Shown piece after piece: positions 41,601 to 50,333 of a stretch of DNA of 64,000 nt; the stretch's first letter is position 1, and each line of letters begins with the position of its first letter. The notes under the pieces are model-generated. The model ran no database searches. It was not told the DNA's origin and saw nothing but the letters and a program-made list of their open reading frames with translations. The position numbers and the translations under genes are program-made. This stretch comes from an uncultured Bacteroidia bacterium (GTDB lineage Bacteria; Bacteroidota; Bacteroidia; Bacteroidales; F082), in the NCBI GenBank assembly GCA_902794155.1, contig CADBGN010000002.1:1-64000 (forward strand), given 5' to 3'.

Positions 41601-44600
41601 GTTTGAGTTCGAGTTGATTGACATTAGTTCTGGTTCGTCTAATAGTGTTGTGGCGCGAACCTACCGTCACGAGGCTCAATTTACGGCCACTGAGGTAAGG
41701 AAAGTTACTTCTACCTTGACCAATTGCACGGTATTGCAGGACTTTTACGGAGGCGGTAACCTCGGTAAGGTGACAGGGGATGTGACTTCTACTTTGCTCA
41801 ATACAACCATTTGGGGTTCGGCCTATGGTGGAGGTAACTCAAGCGATGTGCCCTCGTTCCCCATTCATGACAAAGCGACTGCTGTGTTCCCTTGGCGCGA
41901 TAAGGCTAGCATCAACCATGCTGGTTCTTTGGATTATGTGAGAGACGATGGTGAAATCAGATACTACAAATGGATCCATGACCTTCCTGAGGGCGTCACC
42001 GCGAACACTAGTCATCCTGCTTTCCAATACGAAGGGGAATGGTACTGTTATACTGAGAAGGATATGACAGACCTTGGCAGTGTGGGTGGCAATACCGTCC
42101 TTAATGTAAATGGCAATAGTAAAATCTATGGTGTGCGCGAAGAACTGGATGGTGGCAATTCGCTGACTTTCTACGATGGCGCAGCTTTTGGCGGCGGCAA
42201 CGAAAGCCCCGTGTTCGGCAACTCTACGGTCACTGTCGACGGTGATGATGATATCTTGGTGAGCAACGTCTATGGCGGTGGTAACGTAGCCACTACGGGA
42301 GGTAGTTCCAGCGTCGTAGTCTATAACGGCACTGTCGGCGTGATGAATGAGCATAATGTTCCTTATGTAGGTTCAGGTTATGTGTTTGGGGGAGGTAGAG
42401 GTTTGTTTGAAGACGAAAATGCTGGTAGTGTTGGTGTCAACACCAATGTCCTCATGGAAGGCGGTCATGTGCTTAGGTGTGTATATGGTGGCTCAGAGTA
42501 TGGCAATGTGGGGGCGACTACCATTGAAAACGGGTTGAACATACCTGTTGTGAACACAGGCATCACTACTGTCACCATCAATGGAGGTTCGGTAGGCATC
42601 GAGCGTTCGGTCGATTCGATCATTAGAGTGCAATATGGCAATGTTTTTGGTGGCGGCAAGGGTAATTTGGATTACTCCTTCAATATGAGAACCAACGTCA
42701 ACAAGGCCAACGTCAACATTAATGGTGGCACGATCTACGGCAGTGTGTTTGGTGGTGGTGAGGAAGGCCACGTGCTTGGCGATGTCCTCTTGAATGTCAC
42801 CAATGGCCATATCGGCACCTATGGTTACACGGACTACGACGGTAGCGTTTTTGGAGGTGGTTTGGGTAGCAACACCATCGCCTTGACCGCAGGTAGCGTA
42901 GGCGGCAATATTGAAGTCAATGTCACAGGCGGCACATTGTTAGGCTCTGTGTATGGCGGTGGCCGCTGTGGTTCGGTAGGTTTCTATTTCGCCCCTGTGG
43001 ATGACGAAGAGCATTATGGCGTCATGCAGGAAGGTGATGACCATGGCTTTATTACCGTTAACGTCAGTGGTGGCGAAATCGGTCACGGTGTGGCTGGCTC
43101 TGATATTCCCGATTATATCGGCGGCTATGTGTATGGCGGTTGCAAGGGTATTGTTGAGGCACCTTCACCCACGTCCATTGCGGGAAAGATGGCCTATGCA
43201 AAAGAGACTACCGTGAACATCTTTGAAGCGAATGGACACAGTCCTTTCATTAGAGGTTCCGTGTTCGGTGGTTCAGAGGACGGTCATGTCCTCAACAACA
43301 CGCATGTCAACATCCTGGCAGGCCAGGTGGGTGGCACTGAGCGCGATAATTTGACTGCCGATGGCAATTCACTCCATGGAAACGTCTATGGTGGTGGCCG
43401 CGGATGGGATCAATACTATGACGAGGAGGAGGGCAAGTTGCGTTACTGCCTGACCTCAGGTCATGTCTATGGCAACACTAACGTCAAGGTTGAAGGAGGT
43501 AAGATCTGTCGTAACGTGTATGGCGGTGGCAATATGTCGTCGGTGGGTAGGTATGAAATTCTGCTTGACGGCGAAGGTAACCCCATCTTGGATGAAAATG
43601 GCAACACCCAATCTATTCCTGTTGCGGGTACTGGATTGGCTCAAATCAACATGACGGGAGGCATAATTGGCAACCAAAACGACGAAGGCAGAATGCATGG
43701 CAACGTGTTTGGCTCTTCGCGTGGTATGGCTGGCGCCGAATTCAAGGAACTGGGCTGCGCCCACAATACGGATGTGAAGATTGGTGGCGAGACGGTCATC
43801 AAAGGCAGTGTGTTCGGTGGAGGCGAGGACGGTCACGTGAACCAAAATACGAAAGTCACCGTAAATGGTGGAACCATCGGTGTTACCGAAGGCGACCCGT
43901 TTAAGGGTAATATTTATGGTGGTGGCCGTGGCATCGACCTTGACCCCAATGGAGAGACCAGTCCTACGGCAGGTCTTGTCAAAGGCCATACGAGAGTGTA
44001 TGTCAATGGTGGCAATGTCATCAACAGCGTTTATGGCGGCGGCAACATGAGTCTGGTGGGCGAGGAGCGAGTGGTCAACATCAATGGTGGCCTGGTAAAG
44101 GTGAATGTGTTTGGCGGCAGTAAAGCCCTACCCGAAGGCCGTGTCCAGTTGGGCATGAAGACGGTCAACATGCGTGGCGGCCATGTCATGGGCAATGTCT
44201 ATGGCTGCAACAACAACGCTTTGGATGGCGATGCTGACCATCCCAAAGATTGGACCTCTTTCGTCAACATCAATGGTGGCGAGATCGACGGCAACGTTTT
44301 CGGCGCAGGCTATTCTAGCCAGGTCCATGGCTCGGTTTGCGTCAATATTGGAAAGGATGCCATCCTCAATGCACCTAATAAGGAATACAATCTCTATTAT
44401 AAGGATTGCGGCGGTGATGAACCTCAGTATGATCCAGAAGGAGAAGGTATTGAACCGACAGTAACCAAATTGGTGATCGGCAATTCGGTGTATGGTGGCT
44501 CCGACTTCTATGGTAACAATTCCAACTCCAACACTTGGACGGATTTCATCGTTTCGGGTTACAGCAACATTTATATTGACGGAACGGGTTACGATACACA

Positions 44601-47600
44601 AAACCAAGGTTCGAATACTGAAATGACGATTTCAGGAGGCTTGTTTGGCAGTAGTACCCACTGCGAGTCAGGTGCCGAAGGACGTCATATCCTGCTGAAG
44701 TCATACGGTCACCGTGATGACGATGGAGCCAATACCGAACTTACCCATGCCACTCGAACCTTGAAAACCATCCAGCGTTGCGGCAACTTGGTGATTGACC
44801 ATTCCAATGTCAATTTCAGTGGTATGAACGACATCAGCGGTAGTGGAAAACGTCAATATGCCGTGTTCAAGGTTGATACGACTTTGTATATGGCCAATGC
44901 TAGCGGCTTCGTGCTGGGTTCGCCTAGCGTACCGGCATATATGGATTCTATCCGCAAGGTGCGCAGCGTGCATCTGAAACAATCCGACTATTCTGTTTAC
45001 GATGTGCCTTTCTATGGCATGCTTGACAACTATTGGGAGTGGATTGGCATCAAGGGTGATTCAGAGGAAACGGTTCAATTGTACTATACAGATTCCAATA
45101 CTCCTTTGACCTACGCTCAAGAGAATGTCCTGGTCTTCAAGGGTGACTCAAGACTTTGGGTAAGGTATCATCGCAAGGAAAAGCAAGGTGACAACTGGGT
45201 TGACATGGGCCAATATTATGGCGAACTGGAAGGCTTCTTCCGTATGAGAAGCCCGCTCCAACCTAGGGGTACCGAGAGCTTTGCTTACGCACGTCCCAAG
45301 ATTTTGGGAGACAATGTTGAAAACGAAGTCGACGGTGGCTTCTTGAGCTACAACTCGCCTTACAATTTCTTCACTGATGAGGGCGAAGCGTTCAAACAGT
45401 ATCCTTACACGAATGTGCTGCAGTTCTTCAAAGGCGACCGTATGGATTATCGCGAATGGGTGATTCGTGAGTTCGGAGGACGACGCTGGTATGTTGATGG
45501 CACAAGAGGTTGGGGAAGAGACGATATGTCGAAGACCGATGGTTGGGGACTTTATCCTGACAAGCCTAAAAAGACGGTCTCAGGAGCTGTGACAACGGGC
45601 AATTACGGAGGCATCTGTTCGGAGATCTTAAGCGATGAAAGCCTGAATTATAACTACCAAAACGACATTATCTATGTAGTGGGTGCTTTGTCAGCAGAAG
45701 ACGAAAATGCCTTGATTCAAGGTGGAACGATGGAAGTGGAAGGTGAGACCCAGACCTATCCGTTAAAGCTCTATCGCTATCCTGGTGGACATCCATTGAG
45801 TTGGGCAGGACAGCATGAAAATGAATCTTATTATGACCTTGGCGATGGAACGAACAATCCCACTTCTGCCAACGTAGGCCTGACCTATCCGGATAGTGAT
45901 GGCCCAGGAGCCAACTATGGGGCTATGCTTGTCGTCCAAGATGATAAAGAGATAGCTTTGGATAATGTGCAGATGGACGGTCTGTATGGCCATGTCAAAG
46001 GAGACGACACCTATTTCTTGATTCCGGGAACCAACTATCCTGATCCCGAATTGGAACCCTATCCAGAGGGGGCTGATCCTTCAACGCTTAATGTACCTGT
46101 CTTTGACCAATTAGGAGTGTCTGAACCGTTGATTGTGACTCATGCAAATTCGAAGCTGACCTTGAACGGTTCGGCGATGAATGGAACGGGTGTCACCAAG
46201 TTTGGAACAGTCCTGGAACGTGGCTATAACAATACTAACGCGGATGTGTGGTACACCAATGCCGATTACAATGACAGCGGTGAAGTCACGCATCATGGCG
46301 GTGGTATCTATGTGAATCCAACGGCTACAGTAAATGTGGAAAATGTAGTGACCATTGTCGGCAACAAGCAGAACCTGCAAGTTGGGACTGATGAAGCCGA
46401 AGCCATCGAGAGCAATGTTTATCTGCCTACATTCGACAAACACCTTAATATAATAGGTGAACTGTCTCTTGACGAGGCAACAAGCATAGGAGTTACCAGC
46501 CCTATAAGGAATATCGCTCCTTATTTTGTCCACAACACCTTCTCGCCAGTGGCTGTGGCCATGACTCAGGCACAAGCTGAATCTGCATGGAACCGTAATA
46601 ATTTCCATGATGACTTGGAATGGTTCTTCTCGAATGAAAGTTTCGCATTACCCAAGTACACTTATTATTCCACGTCCATTTCGGACTATGCGTATCCGTT
46701 GACAGACCCAAGCCAACACATCAACCACTTTGATCCTGCCAAGACCTTGTTCTTCGGTTGGACGTGGAACAATGTGGTGAGAATTGCGCCGCAAGACTTC
46801 TCACTCGAAGCTATTGATTCGTCTTATGATTTGGCTTGGCTCATCAGTCTGGTGAATGGTAGCAATCGCCAGACTCCTTCAAGTGATTTTTCAAATGCAA
46901 CGATTAAGCAGACTGGTGATGCCGACTTGCAGATGTATGTGTGGGTGCCTATCGGTGCGCAAAAGACAGGTTCGTCCAGTTTTGCCGGAACCTACGATGG
47001 ACAAGGACATCTGATTGAGAATTTGGATATCGCATATATCGGTGAAGGCGACCGCAAGTACGAACGAAGCAATTATGGCTTGTTCGGTAGCGTTAATGGC
47101 GGTGTCATCGACCGCACGTTTGTCACAAGCGGTTACATCCGTCCTGTAGGCGCTGCCAACATTGGAGGTTTGGTAGGCACCATGGACGGCAGTTCGGCCA
47201 TGATCTCGAACAGTGAAGCGTCTGTCGACATCTACAGTCCCAGCAAAGAGAATTCAGAGAATGCCTCTGGTGGTTTGGTGGGTAATATGATGGATGGCGA
47301 AATCCATTCTTCCATGGCCATGCCGGTCATCCATGCCAATATGTATTATTCCATCGGTGGCTTAGTGGGTCGTACCATAGGTGGTGGACAAGGCGGAAGC
47401 GCCAGAAAGCCGAAGATCAACAACTCGTTTGCTAATGTCAAATTTGATGTGGCGAACACTGCTTCTGTTACGGTGGGCGGTTTGATAGGCATCAATTACG
47501 GTGCAGATATGGAGAACTGTTATTTGCATATGCAGAACAATAGTGCTGGACTAAACAACTCCAATTTCGCCTTGTTGGCAGGCCTTAACAACGGTGGAAA

Positions 47601-49983
47601 GATCAAGAACTCCTATGCATTTGAAGCATACGATTATCCCTACACAAGGGTAATGGGTAGTGGTGGCGACCCCAACGTCAGCGACTGCTATAAGTACAAT
47701 TCTGTTATGGATGCCGACAACTTGGGCTATATGTACTATGATAACGTGGTATCCATTAACGACAAGATAGTGCCTATGTTTAGGTTGTTGAACAAGTGGG
47801 TCAAAAATGCCAATGGTAGTGAGAGCAAGTATTCATTCTGGTCTCGCCCTGCCATTACCGAAATCAATGGTGACCTTCCTGTTTTGCTCCTATGTAATGA
47901 AAGTGAGGGCAAAGCAGGCAATGGAGACTTCAGCAGCTTGGCGACCATTAGGGGTGGCTATCCACAGCTTGGTGCTTTCCCTGCTTATGACGACAACAAC
48001 CCATACGTTGTACTGCAATATGGTGGCCTTGTTCGTGATACCGACAATGAGCTTAATGCCATGGTGGAAAGGCTTGGTAACTATAAGGATGATCAACAAC
48101 AAACCATCAAAGATTACCTGTATGTGTATGGTGACATTTCAAAAGAAGTGACATCGGTTGTTTCAGATGGCAAGATTGGCAAGGTGAGCATTCATGAGGA
48201 TGCCTCGATTTTGCATCCTGGCACCTTGTCGGACTTTGAGAACACATACGTTGGTGTCACTTTCGACAATTCGTATGGACATGCCTATTCATCACCTGGC
48301 GCCAATCAGGCTATGTATGGCGACGGTCCTTTCCTCTTGCCTCGCGACTGGCATATCTTCTCATCGCCGCTGCAAGAGGCACCTTTGGGATTTGATTATA
48401 AGGGACATAATACGAACACATACAGCGGTTCAGAACATAGCGACGCCGGTCATTTCAACAACCCGTGGGAGAATATGCAACAGGAGTTTACGTGGCTCAA
48501 TGGCAATCAGCCAGGCAATGTGCGCTATTGGATGAAGGGCTGGGAGAATAGCTTGAGCCAACAGGGCAATGAAACAGTTGCAACAGGTAACAATTGGGTG
48601 GATGGTTATTTCCCAAGCCGTGTGGCTAGCCCTGGTGCCAATGTCACTGGATTCGTGTTTGGACAAGGTTGGATTGACGAGAACAACTCCAACTATAACT
48701 CTGATGAAATCGGTTGTTTCCCATATGGTATGGACTTCTATACTTGGAACGAACCCCAATACCACTGGATTAACTTTAAGCGTAATGGTCCTAACCATTG
48801 GCATAGTGACGGGGATTACTATACTGGCCATCATGACCATCTCGACTATAAACCCGTGGAAGGTGATGACAGATTCACAAAGAATGTGAATGAAGAGATA
48901 CTAATTCCAGGAAAGGGATATATGATGTCCATCTGCGACACTACCTTCATGCAAAGTCATGGCCTATTGAACAATAGCGACCAAAGTATCTATCTGACAA
49001 AGAGAGGCACCATGATGAAAGGCTGGAATTTGGTGGGCAATCCTTACCATGCCTATCTTGACTTTAATGAATTGGCTAACGGTAATAGCGATGTGCTAAG
49101 CAACGATAATGCCTTCTATGTGGTTTACGATGCCGACAAATACGAGACTGATGCTTATGTATATTACCCAATGACTGGTTCAGAGGGTGGCGCATACGCA
49201 GGTCAGTTCCTTCATCCTCATCAAGGCTTCTATGTCTTGGCTGAGAATGAAGGTGCACTTCGATTCACTGAGGACATGACGACTACCCGTCAATCTCTTG
49301 ATCCTACAAATGAAGAATTGAACGGTCACTTCCGTGGTTGGAAACCTAAATATCCTTTAGTAAACCTTTATCTGAGCAGCGAGCATGGTTGCACAGATGT
49401 GACGGTAGTCGAGTTTGAACGCCCGAAATGGGGTGGCGCCCTTAAGATGAAGGATTTGCGCATGGGCAATGGCGTTTTCTATGCCCAGCACGATGACACA
49501 CATTATGCTGCTCTCTTTGCTAAAAAAGGTGCTGAACGTGTTCCGTTGTGGTTTGAGGCCAAGGAGGATGATGTGTTCACCATCAAGTGGGAGACAGCCA
49601 ATGGCGATTTCCAAACCATGTATCTCGTCGACAACATGACGGGTGCAAGATGCGACATGACAGAAATGGATTGTTATTCGTTCCAAGGTCATGTGGGTGA
49701 CTATCGTTCGCGTTTCTACATCACTTTCAACGTGACCGACGTGGAAGAACACGAGGAGGACATTGCCCACGACTTTGCCTTCTATGATGGCTCTCAGTGG
49801 GTGGTGACAGGCAATGGCGATTTGGAATTCATCGACCTGGAAGGTCGTGTACTGAGTCGGACGAGAATGAACGGAGGCCAAAGTAGGCTAATCTTGCCCA
49901 ATGTGGCCAGTGGCATATATTTGTTCCGCCTGACTAATGGACAAGAAACAAAGATTCAGAAAATCATAGTAAACAGTAAATAA
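38617..49983 (+). CDS. Giant T9SS surface protein with beta-helix repeats
   Basis: 3788 residues, one uninterrupted frame. A signal peptide (about 1-29) is followed by a chitobiase-like C-terminal-type domain (41-110: GVTIHYTTDGSTPTA, DVIQAVAVKSG), then GLUG-like repeats (about 135-270). Residues 885-2010 hold about 26 copies of a short turn V/F-Y/F-GGG-N/R/E followed by G-V-type strands, such as GSVFGGGEDGHV and GNVYGGGR, each spaced 30-60 residues, consistent with a long right-handed beta-helix. A second GLUG region (about 2787-2990) reads NIGGLVGTMDG, ASGGLVGNMMDG and SIGGLVGRT. Residues 3000-3700 are Trp/Tyr-rich with no family recognised. The end (3725-3788) is a T9SS-type domain: LEFIDLEGRVLSR, ASGIYLFRL, KIQKIIVN. 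Likely a surface adhesin or matrix protein. Confidence 0.88.
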   Translation: MSATKLILKCRIGMLGILLCFGLVVMANGKSNFGRDEVCDKPQIAYYNGNVMLTCGMDGVTIHYTTDGSTPTASSHVYDGPIMVTTDVIQAVAVKSGMSDSDIALFKRVSSGDEITDMTGFYLLKEGFTPSSEPITGFTGTLDGDFHTISGLNHPLFDVVNGGVVRNVILAEVNISGHEGNTGAIACEINEGTCIYNCGILSGSVGGTGDTGGIVGLLAATTVQTIPDGFKPTRVINCYSFADITSAGVYAAGIVGNNSRGSTSQLSSGRYNNLRTAVVNCMFYGDVLAGTNKAPVYGNKGLQNSNNGINNYNYFMVSATLDDQFTNINQYNCSWPVEERFLTRFEYYRNILNSNRRLCTWWITQKQYADQTNDDLDLMAKWVLDPSIAPYPILKPWGKYPSNINMDQNMVWDTASQTWKSRDNALPFQGKKLGTLSVTVKAGSHNNNAQVVLTLPILDMDTLHHDFGYAKVQLPYYNEQFGNPNATTHAEKYGNNYTDKVVTGWMITYVADGTQGTFVEDWESGYNFADRYCTEKDLYAVSGRVFAQGGYYYVPEGVTAITIEAYWGNAVYLRNKDHFIDRVNLGDSGFGPAGKYPTTFNDYTVYTDINTAINSGLALEGSGTSAMTVYDQALVLVGNLQQRYNGNNASNNPMGWQDGDGNEQFATHNRPFTITSVDLDFDNEPDYCFEWQFSYGTTRLNLHPIRFDFLPVPSLGMAIRKDGAVQAIGTFAPRGHFEITETAFMHTGQFEYDTRNNYRKEEAPVILNGGEFEQIVSSNDWRSDLGPLNRTNYFILGGHLWMKEFTPGKHGKMDVATRHCAVSVLGGEYERFCLSGVFLSNNQIHNTPDNPHCYTNGGKFGVMSGAGMEDIVGDVTFKVDHSLIGEFYGGGLNAARPVTGSIDVTINNSIVGKYCGGPFTGDMREGTTVTTVADSTIFGQFYGGGNGGTNLNRNLLIDRTENASTITDAYWRGTGLFNSFTPLKYVNSDAGYEAQFEFELIDISSGSSNSVVARTYRHEAQFTATEVRKVTSTLTNCTVLQDFYGGGNLGKVTGDVTSTLLNTTIWGSAYGGGNSSDVPSFPIHDKATAVFPWRDKASINHAGSLDYVRDDGEIRYYKWIHDLPEGVTANTSHPAFQYEGEWYCYTEKDMTDLGSVGGNTVLNVNGNSKIYGVREELDGGNSLTFYDGAAFGGGNESPVFGNSTVTVDGDDDILVSNVYGGGNVATTGGSSSVVVYNGTVGVMNEHNVPYVGSGYVFGGGRGLFEDENAGSVGVNTNVLMEGGHVLRCVYGGSEYGNVGATTIENGLNIPVVNTGITTVTINGGSVGIERSVDSIIRVQYGNVFGGGKGNLDYSFNMRTNVNKANVNINGGTIYGSVFGGGEEGHVLGDVLLNVTNGHIGTYGYTDYDGSVFGGGLGSNTIALTAGSVGGNIEVNVTGGTLLGSVYGGGRCGSVGFYFAPVDDEEHYGVMQEGDDHGFITVNVSGGEIGHGVAGSDIPDYIGGYVYGGCKGIVEAPSPTSIAGKMAYAKETTVNIFEANGHSPFIRGSVFGGSEDGHVLNNTHVNILAGQVGGTERDNLTADGNSLHGNVYGGGRGWDQYYDEEEGKLRYCLTSGHVYGNTNVKVEGGKICRNVYGGGNMSSVGRYEILLDGEGNPILDENGNTQSIPVAGTGLAQINMTGGIIGNQNDEGRMHGNVFGSSRGMAGAEFKELGCAHNTDVKIGGETVIKGSVFGGGEDGHVNQNTKVTVNGGTIGVTEGDPFKGNIYGGGRGIDLDPNGETSPTAGLVKGHTRVYVNGGNVINSVYGGGNMSLVGEERVVNINGGLVKVNVFGGSKALPEGRVQLGMKTVNMRGGHVMGNVYGCNNNALDGDADHPKDWTSFVNINGGEIDGNVFGAGYSSQVHGSVCVNIGKDAILNAPNKEYNLYYKDCGGDEPQYDPEGEGIEPTVTKLVIGNSVYGGSDFYGNNSNSNTWTDFIVSGYSNIYIDGTGYDTQNQGSNTEMTISGGLFGSSTHCESGAEGRHILLKSYGHRDDDGANTELTHATRTLKTIQRCGNLVIDHSNVNFSGMNDISGSGKRQYAVFKVDTTLYMANASGFVLGSPSVPAYMDSIRKVRSVHLKQSDYSVYDVPFYGMLDNYWEWIGIKGDSEETVQLYYTDSNTPLTYAQENVLVFKGDSRLWVRYHRKEKQGDNWVDMGQYYGELEGFFRMRSPLQPRGTESFAYARPKILGDNVENEVDGGFLSYNSPYNFFTDEGEAFKQYPYTNVLQFFKGDRMDYREWVIREFGGRRWYVDGTRGWGRDDMSKTDGWGLYPDKPKKTVSGAVTTGNYGGICSEILSDESLNYNYQNDIIYVVGALSAEDENALIQGGTMEVEGETQTYPLKLYRYPGGHPLSWAGQHENESYYDLGDGTNNPTSANVGLTYPDSDGPGANYGAMLVVQDDKEIALDNVQMDGLYGHVKGDDTYFLIPGTNYPDPELEPYPEGADPSTLNVPVFDQLGVSEPLIVTHANSKLTLNGSAMNGTGVTKFGTVLERGYNNTNADVWYTNADYNDSGEVTHHGGGIYVNPTATVNVENVVTIVGNKQNLQVGTDEAEAIESNVYLPTFDKHLNIIGELSLDEATSIGVTSPIRNIAPYFVHNTFSPVAVAMTQAQAESAWNRNNFHDDLEWFFSNESFALPKYTYYSTSISDYAYPLTDPSQHINHFDPAKTLFFGWTWNNVVRIAPQDFSLEAIDSSYDLAWLISLVNGSNRQTPSSDFSNATIKQTGDADLQMYVWVPIGAQKTGSSSFAGTYDGQGHLIENLDIAYIGEGDRKYERSNYGLFGSVNGGVIDRTFVTSGYIRPVGAANIGGLVGTMDGSSAMISNSEASVDIYSPSKENSENASGGLVGNMMDGEIHSSMAMPVIHANMYYSIGGLVGRTIGGGQGGSARKPKINNSFANVKFDVANTASVTVGGLIGINYGADMENCYLHMQNNSAGLNNSNFALLAGLNNGGKIKNSYAFEAYDYPYTRVMGSGGDPNVSDCYKYNSVMDADNLGYMYYDNVVSINDKIVPMFRLLNKWVKNANGSESKYSFWSRPAITEINGDLPVLLLCNESEGKAGNGDFSSLATIRGGYPQLGAFPAYDDNNPYVVLQYGGLVRDTDNELNAMVERLGNYKDDQQQTIKDYLYVYGDISKEVTSVVSDGKIGKVSIHEDASILHPGTLSDFENTYVGVTFDNSYGHAYSSPGANQAMYGDGPFLLPRDWHIFSSPLQEAPLGFDYKGHNTNTYSGSEHSDAGHFNNPWENMQQEFTWLNGNQPGNVRYWMKGWENSLSQQGNETVATGNNWVDGYFPSRVASPGANVTGFVFGQGWIDENNSNYNSDEIGCFPYGMDFYTWNEPQYHWINFKRNGPNHWHSDGDYYTGHHDHLDYKPVEGDDRFTKNVNEEILIPGKGYMMSICDTTFMQSHGLLNNSDQSIYLTKRGTMMKGWNLVGNPYHAYLDFNELANGNSDVLSNDNAFYVVYDADKYETDAYVYYPMTGSEGGAYAGQFLHPHQGFYVLAENEGALRFTEDMTTTRQSLDPTNEELNGHFRGWKPKYPLVNLYLSSEHGCTDVTVVEFERPKWGGALKMKDLRMGNGVFYAQHDDTHYAALFAKKGAERVPLWFEAKEDDVFTIKWETANGDFQTMYLVDNMTGARCDMTEMDCYSFQGHVGDYRSRFYITFNVTDVEEHEEDIAHDFAFYDGSQWVVTGNGDLEFIDLEGRVLSRTRMNGGQSRLILPNVASGIYLFRLTNGQETKIQKIIVNSK

Positions 49984-50002
49984 TAAGAAGGGAAGTAGAA
50001 CA

Positions 50003-50257
50003 ATGGAGAAAATCATGAGAAACATAGTGCTTCTTTTGTTGCTGTCATTGTCGCTGGTATCAAAAGCGCAGATTTTTATTGATGATGATGAGATTGAGGG
50101 CACGTTGCGCAACGGCCAGTCAAGCTCAAGTCTTCTGGTACCCATACAAGGTCAACAATCTGACCAGCAGTATGCACCTCTTGGTGAAGGTGTGTTACTA
50201 CTGGGTTGTCTCGGAGGTGCCTATCTTTTGAATAAGCGAAGGAAGAAGGTTGAATAA
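50003..50257 (+). CDS. Small exported protein with PLGEG-membrane-basic C-terminal tail
   Basis: 84 residues (an ATG at 50015 gives 80). An N-terminal signal peptide (NIVLLLLLSLSLVSKA) is followed by a short acidic and Ser/Gln-rich middle and a C-terminal tripartite tail: motif APLGEG, hydrophobic GVLLLGCLGGAYLL, and basic NKRRKK. This is the layout of sorting tails of the PEP-CTERM kind; the short xPxGxG motif recalls the PID-CTERM class described for Bacteroidota. It starts 19 nt after the giant protein gene, so they are very likely one transcript. The role is unknown; a link to the giant protein's export or anchoring is inference. Confidence 0.8.
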   Translation: MEKIMRNIVLLLLLSLSLVSKAQIFIDDDEIEGTLRNGQSSSSLLVPIQGQQSDQQYAPLGEGVLLLGCLGGAYLLNKRRKKVE

Positions 50258-50302
50258 TTCTACGTTTTCGGTGTAAAAAAGTTTGCATATATAGATTTTT
50301 CT

Positions 50303-50310
50303 TATATTTG
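50303..50310 (+). promoter_or_regulatory. -7 box of the acyl-CoA ligase gene
   Basis: TATATTTG, 23 nt before the ATG at 50334; a TTTG at 50282-50285 lies 17 nt upstream as a possible -33 element. Confidence 0.6.
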
Positions 50311-50333
50311 CCGATTATTGCAACGAGAACAAT

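Noticed and set aside
41272..44652. Regularly spaced repeats in the giant gene considered as a CRISPR-like array
   Set aside because: The repeats are diverged at DNA level, keep codon phase and encode GGG turns, so they are protein repeats.
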